Below are positions 62,599 to 64,000 of a stretch of DNA of 64,000 nucleotides, one piece after another; within the stretch, counting starts at the first letter, position 1; each line of letters begins with the position of its first letter. Where the stretch lies: assembly GCF_038050375.1 (NCBI RefSeq), contig NZ_CP150886.1, positions 1,405,318-1,469,317 on the forward strand, in the 5' to 3' direction. Source of the DNA: Okeanomitos corallinicola TIOX110 (GTDB lineage: Bacteria > Cyanobacteriota > Cyanobacteriia > Cyanobacteriales > Nostocaceae). Below the pieces are notes generated by a model. It saw only the letters and a list, made by a program, of their open reading frames with translations. It was not told the DNA's origin and made no database searches. Made by a program: the position numbers and the translations under genes.

Positions 62599-64000
62599 TA
62601 TTGACCGATCGCACAAAATGCCGCCCAGTAGAAAGGTGATTTAAAAGGTTTAACATCATCTTTCAACTTGTACAGACGACGACGCAGATTCATTCTAATC
62701 GCTGGTTTTAATGGTAACTGGTTTTCCTCAATCCAGGTTTGTAATTCCAATTTACTTACATCTCTGAGCCATTTTTGAGCTTCATTTAAAGCTTTTGTAA
62801 CAGGTAAGTTTTCTTGCTTATGATTTTGATAGAACTTAATCATTAAAAAAGCAGTAGAAAGGTCATTTACAGCCCATAAACTACTAACGACATTAGTACA
62901 TCCTGCAAATAAAAAGCCACTGGGTAGAGAAATATATTCATCACTAACATTACCCAAGTCAGTTAATCCTGTTTCGCAAGCAGAAAGAGTAACAAGGTAA
63001 CAATTTCTTAAGTCTAGGTTAAAGATTTCTCCTAATGTTAGACATTTTTCTAAATCTAGGATTTGATTTTGAGGTGAACGAGTAAAATTTTTTGAATCTT
63101 GGTTTACATTTTCTTGTATTTGTGTATTAGAATTAGCGAGAATCAAGGCAGATTTAAGGGGTTCTTGGAAGTTAAAATAGCCATGAGAAGAAAAGTGGCT
63201 ATAGCTAGTTTGATTAAGATTTTGCTGATTTAGATTTTCCTTGGTGGCATGATCTTTAACTAAAACTTTGTCATTAGGTTTAAATAGCTGACGAATGGTA
63301 TCAACTTCGATGTCAGTATATTGCAAATCATCTGTGGGGTTTTGGATGCCGAATAGGTTATTAAAATTGTCTCGTTCTTGGCTTTTAACTATTTGTAATA
63401 ATTGACAACTTGGAGCATAACTAATTTGATTAGGGAATAAGTCTAATAAGTATCCAGTAAAAATTGTTTCGTCTTTTTGTTTTCTGGTTGCTTTCAAAGC
63501 ATGAATAGGCAATAGATGTATAAAAAGGTGGGGAATTAAAATTAGGCTATTACATTTTTGAGGAAGCTCGGAAATTATTTCATTTAAATGAAGATATTGA
63601 GCGAAATTCTCTAATATAGATTCCAGTTGATTTTGCCACTCTTGTTTAGCTTCGGTACGGTAGAGATTGAGATAGTTATTTATCTCTTCAATTAAAGCCT
63701 GTCTGTCTTCAGAAGGAAATTGTTTAATAATTGGCTGCTCACTATCAGCAGCAATAATAAAAGTAAGAATTTTATCGTTGGTAATGTACCACTGAATAAT
63801 GGCTTTATTCTCAGAAGTTAGGGTTTTAATATCGTTAAACGAAATGGGTTCAACTTTTTGGGTAAGGCTAAAAGTTGGATCTATGGGAGTAATATGACTG
63901 GTAATTAATTCTTCTAACTGTTGTTTGAGTTGATTGAGCCTGCTGCGGTTTGGTATTTGGGGTTGATATTGTTGTTGTCTTCCTTCCGCCGTCAATATAG
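62598..64000 (-). CDS. CHAT-domain protein, 5' end outside the window
   Basis: The visible part is ~466 codons and stays open to the window edge. It begins in a Gln-rich helical linker (RLNQLKQQLEELITSHI) and covers a complete CHAT domain, with His in HFSSHGYFNFQEPLKS and Cys in TLSACETGL. It ends FYWAAFCAIGQ. Both catalytic residues are present. The missing upstream part is expected to hold TPRs, as in paralogues, but that lies beyond the sequence. Its stop overlaps the next start. Confidence 0.85.
   Translation of the reverse strand, partial: ILTAEGRQQQYQPQIPNRSRLNQLKQQLEELITSHITPIDPTFSLTQKVEPISFNDIKTLTSENKAIIQWYITNDKILTFIIAADSEQPIIKQFPSEDRQALIEEINNYLNLYRTEAKQEWQNQLESILENFAQYLHLNEIISELPQKCNSLILIPHLFIHLLPIHALKATRKQKDETIFTGYLLDLFPNQISYAPSCQLLQIVKSQERDNFNNLFGIQNPTDDLQYTDIEVDTIRQLFKPNDKVLVKDHATKENLNQQNLNQTSYSHFSSHGYFNFQEPLKSALILANSNTQIQENVNQDSKNFTRSPQNQILDLEKCLTLGEIFNLDLRNCYLVTLSACETGLTDLGNVSDEYISLPSGFLFAGCTNVVSSLWAVNDLSTAFLMIKFYQNHKQENLPVTKALNEAQKWLRDVSKLELQTWIEENQLPLKPAIRMNLRRRLYKLKDDVKPFKSPFYWAAFCAIGQ

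Overview
The window reads as the chromosome of a filamentous, Nostocales-type cyanobacterium (Anabaena/Nostoc/Dolichospermum-like). The evidence is a low G+C content, many copies of the HIP1 octamer GCGATCGC, a 46-residue photosystem I subunit gene (psaI), a Cph2-like phytochrome/cyclic-di-GMP protein, TrmFO, and abundant degenerate insertion sequences and short dispersed repeats. The genus is an inference from gene content; no rRNA or tRNA gene was seen.

Layout. 1-34.9 kb is mostly ordinary chromosome. It holds a membrane glycosyltransferase, a UvrD-like helicase, a secreted three-repeat protein, two very large signalling proteins (a Cph2-like GAF/GGDEF/EAL protein and a CBS-PAS hybrid histidine kinase), an orphan GatD-like amidotransferase, a large vWA protein, trmFO, a ParD/ParE module, a DUF4365 protein beside a gene broken by a 7-bp tandem repeat, housekeeping-type enzymes, psaI, KDPG aldolase, an L,D-transpeptidase and an Hsp70-like protein. 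35-41.9 kb is a mobile-element zone. One IS630 element has inserted precisely into the toxin gene of a DUF433/DUF5615 module. A second IS630-type element is cut by an IS701/IS4-like element, which also truncates one of two paralogous ParA-like ATPase genes. About 1.1 kb of repeat-rich DNA with a MITE-like element follows.

41.9-64 kb is the most interesting part: a wholly minus-strand island of at least 13 genes. A core of MoxR AAA+ ATPase, vWA protein, inactive-STAND protein with an N-terminal death-like adaptor domain, and an unrecognised 363-aa protein is tightly coupled by overlapping genes. It sits with a large protein ending in a trypsin-like protease and with a series of TPR and CHAT (caspase-like) proteins. 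This matches the architecture predicted for NTP-dependent vWA-MoxR ternary conflict systems. A plausible model is that TPR/adaptor proteins sense a cue, MoxR and vWA remodel or license the complex, and CHAT and trypsin proteases act as effectors, perhaps in defence or regulated cell death. The paralogous array is visibly evolving. One CHAT protein has lost both catalytic residues and is split from its TPR partner. Another TPR-CHAT gene is broken by a deletion/frameshift. A further copy survives only as its first and last codons around a MITE. The island continues past the right edge of the window.
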